Source of the DNA: Owenia fusiformis
Taxonomy: Eukaryota > Annelida > Polychaeta > Sabellida > Oweniidae
DNA length: 64,000 nt
NCBI GenBank assembly: GCA_903813345.2
Contig: CAIIXF020000004.1
Location: 28,771,985-28,835,984, forward strand
Direction: 5' to 3'
Below, piece after piece: positions 49,361 to 64,000 of the stretch. The notes beneath the pieces are model-generated. The model had not been told where the DNA came from. It made no database searches and saw only the letters and a program-made list of their open reading frames with translations. Every line of letters begins with the position of its first letter. Position 1 is the first letter of the stretch. The translations under genes were made by a program, and so were the position numbers.

Positions 49361-50248
49361 AGATCTTTAAGTAAACAATTTAAGCAATTTCAAAGAGCTT
49401 ATATATATTTTTAGTTTAATTTCTCGGTCTTTTATAACGGTATATCCAAAATGAAAAATCTTTGTGCACCATTTAAGCAATTTAAAACTGCATATATTTA
49501 AGAAACAAAATGTAATTCTTCTATTTGACAACTTTCTTCGGTGTATTTTGGCACACGTCAGGATCTTTTGGACACATGATCTCTTTGACAAAATAGCTAT
49601 CCATGATTCATTTTTATTGTTCCAACTTTTACCTGGGATGTCTTATGCTCTTTACTTGATATTGATACCTGTTATAAAGTTGGTGTCGACTTTTGGCTTG
49701 CAACCGAAGATACCTCAAGAAAAGTCGGAGATTGCTGAAGATTTTCTTTGGAAACAAAGTTGGCCGAGGGTACCATGAATGTGAAGAGCACGTCTTTAAT
49801 TGGTCAAAAAGAGAGGCTCGGCATTCTCCGTCAGAAAAATTTGGTTGTATGGCTTACCTTCGGTTGTATGGCTTACCTTCGGCTGCATGACCCAACCTCG
49901 ATTGAATGGAAAAGATGCTGTCCTGTTATAAAGTAGGGTTAAATTGTGCCAGAGTAGCACCTCAAAATCTTTGTGTTTCACATGTGCAGGCATACCACTT
50001 AAGAACCCCAAAATGTTCCACTTAGGTTCGTTTAAGGTAATGATATTGGATAACTGGAGTTTGAAAGTGTTCCATTTAAGGAGGTATGTCACTTACAGAA
50101 CCCCAAAATGTTCCACTTAAGAGGTGTTCCACTAATAGATGTTAATTTTACATTGAGTTACTGTATTGGGAAATAGGAGTTTGTGTGTTCCACTTGTGAT
50201 AGATGTGTTCCACTTTACAAGTTCTACTGCAGCTGTTTATTAATACTA
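49361..50248. other. 3' flank of the transporter gene
   Basis: No coding feature supported. CCCAAAATGTTCCACTTA-type text is repeated at about 50008 and 50104. AATAAA on the minus strand at about 50236-50241 lies only a few bases after the transporter stop and could be the polyadenylation signal. Confidence 0.4.
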
Positions 50249-62866
<12,618 letters not shown>

Positions 62867-62959
62867 CTATAAAACATGTATTCAATTAAATCAGCTGAAA
62901 CTCAAGAGAATGCCAAGAACTGAATAAGACATGATCTGATAATATTACATCTACATTGT

Positions 62960-63960
62960 CTTCTATTTCCAACGGAGAAAAATATGAAACCAGCATTCAC
63001 AAAGGGAGTAGAGAGTCATGAGACATATATGAGGTTAGACTGCCTTGACAAAATTATAACAGAAACCATTTATATTCAATACATGTAGATGTTTTTATAA
63101 TTTCAATTTATATTGCCTTTTTAGACCAAGGCATGATGCACCCCAATGTTTTCATTATTTATACTTTTACTTTACATATTCTAAGAGCAAACTGCCTTGA
63201 CAAAATATTGAAGAAAACTATTTGTTTACATTTTCAATATGTAAAACTTTAATCTACCTGACTTATTTATATCCATCACACGAAGCATATTTCAAGGAAA
63301 TAAAGATTTCAATATTTCCTCAAAAACAAATATTGATATTCAGATTCAACATTTTTCTCCTCAAAAACAAATATTGATATCCACATTCACATTTTTCTCC
63401 TCAAAAACAAACATTGATATCCACATTCAACATTTTTCTCCACAAAAACAAATACTGATATCCCCATTCACATCCAACATTTTTCTCCTCAAAAACAAAC
63501 ATTGATATCCACATTCAACATTTTTCTCCTCAAAAACAAATACTGATATCCCCATTCACATCCAACATTTTTCTCCTCAAAAACAAATATTGATATCCAC
63601 ATTCAACATTTTTTTCCTCAAAAACATATTTGATATCCATATTCAACATTTTCTCCTCAAAAACAAATATTGATATCCACATTCACATCCAACATTTTTC
63701 TCCTCAAAAACAAATACTGATATCCCCATTCACATCCAACATTTTTCTCCTCAAAAACAAATACTGATATCCACATTCATCATTTTGTCCTAAATGATCT
63801 TTCTTGATTGATACTAGAAATAAATTTACCATTAAATGTTTTGCAAATGGACACAAATACAAATTCATTACAGTTTTATAACATTTCTTCTTCTCACTGA
63901 AACGTTTCAACACTTTCCTGTCTGTCTGTCTATCTGTAGTGTCAACACATTGGTAGCTAA
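62960..63960 (+). repeat. Dispersed repeat, copy 2, with internal minisatellite
   Basis: Matches 37690-38260 at both ends. The middle is expanded by the array at 63290-63785. Confidence 0.75.
63290..63785 (+). repeat. Minisatellite of about 41-48 bp units
   Basis: About eleven copies of CAACATTTTTCTCCTCAAAA, ACAAATATTGATATCCACAT, TC, with an optional CACATC insertion. It lies in the transporter intron or 5' part. Confidence 0.93.
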
Positions 63961-64000
63961 TTCAAATTTCCTCCACTACAATTGGAACGATTTCACTTTT

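Overview
This window is animal nuclear DNA. It holds GT-AG introns in phase-consistent exons, an intronless class A (rhodopsin-like) GPCR, a multi-exon ABCC-type transporter, eukaryotic DNA transposons with target-site duplications, and a decayed Ty3/gypsy retroelement. It is AT-rich and gene-poor, with an extraordinary load of minisatellites and inverted-repeat elements. I favour a marine invertebrate, but the sequence alone does not identify the species or phylum. Nothing looks prokaryotic. LAYOUT. 1-1.1 kb: minisatellite of about 30 bp units. 2.1-2.9 kb: inverted-repeat-flanked segment. 3.6-7.4 kb: complete hAT-like transposon with 162 bp terminal inverted repeats, a perfect 8 bp target duplication and a four-exon transposase carrying one frameshift. 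8.0-13.6 kb: a 24-26 bp repeat array, a three-armed hairpin, and two fragments of a Ty3/gypsy element (RNase H, integrase and a probable 3' LTR). 14.4-15.3 kb: foldback element. 16.5-19.7 kb: two 1,616 bp tandem units, each built from 476 bp sub-repeats, with an inverted relative at 35.6-36.7 kb. 22.3-24.9 kb: a 2,642 bp long-TIR element with 5 bp target duplications, containing a nested G-rich TTAA-type MITE. 25.6-31.0 kb: two arrays of one roughly 70 bp repeat in opposite orientation. 31.2-34.1 kb: a 2,942 bp foldback element with 8 bp target duplications whose two arms are themselves tandem arrays. 34.3-37.5 kb: small MITEs and CA-rich repeats. 38.3-39.4 kb: orphan GPCR on the minus strand, with a 39 bp array directly upstream. 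42-46.5 kb: two weakly supported, unrecognised exons among dispersed repeats. 50.2-62.9 kb: last nine exons of an ABCC5/MRP5-like transporter on the minus strand; all phases join into 401 residues covering the end of TMD2 and all of NBD2. The remaining 5' exons must lie beyond 64 kb. MOST NOTEWORTHY. The introns of the transporter gene contain tandem arrays that begin at its splice junctions: 20 copies of an acceptor plus the first 90 nt of one exon, 5 copies of an exon 3' end plus donor (52 bp), 8 copies of a 25 bp donor-like unit, and a duplicated acceptor. The gene therefore presents many near-identical decoy or alternative splice sites. HOW THE GENES RELATE. The two host genes (GPCR and transporter) show no functional link in sequence. 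Most of the rest is mobile or tandem repeat DNA, with several families occurring both between and inside the genes.
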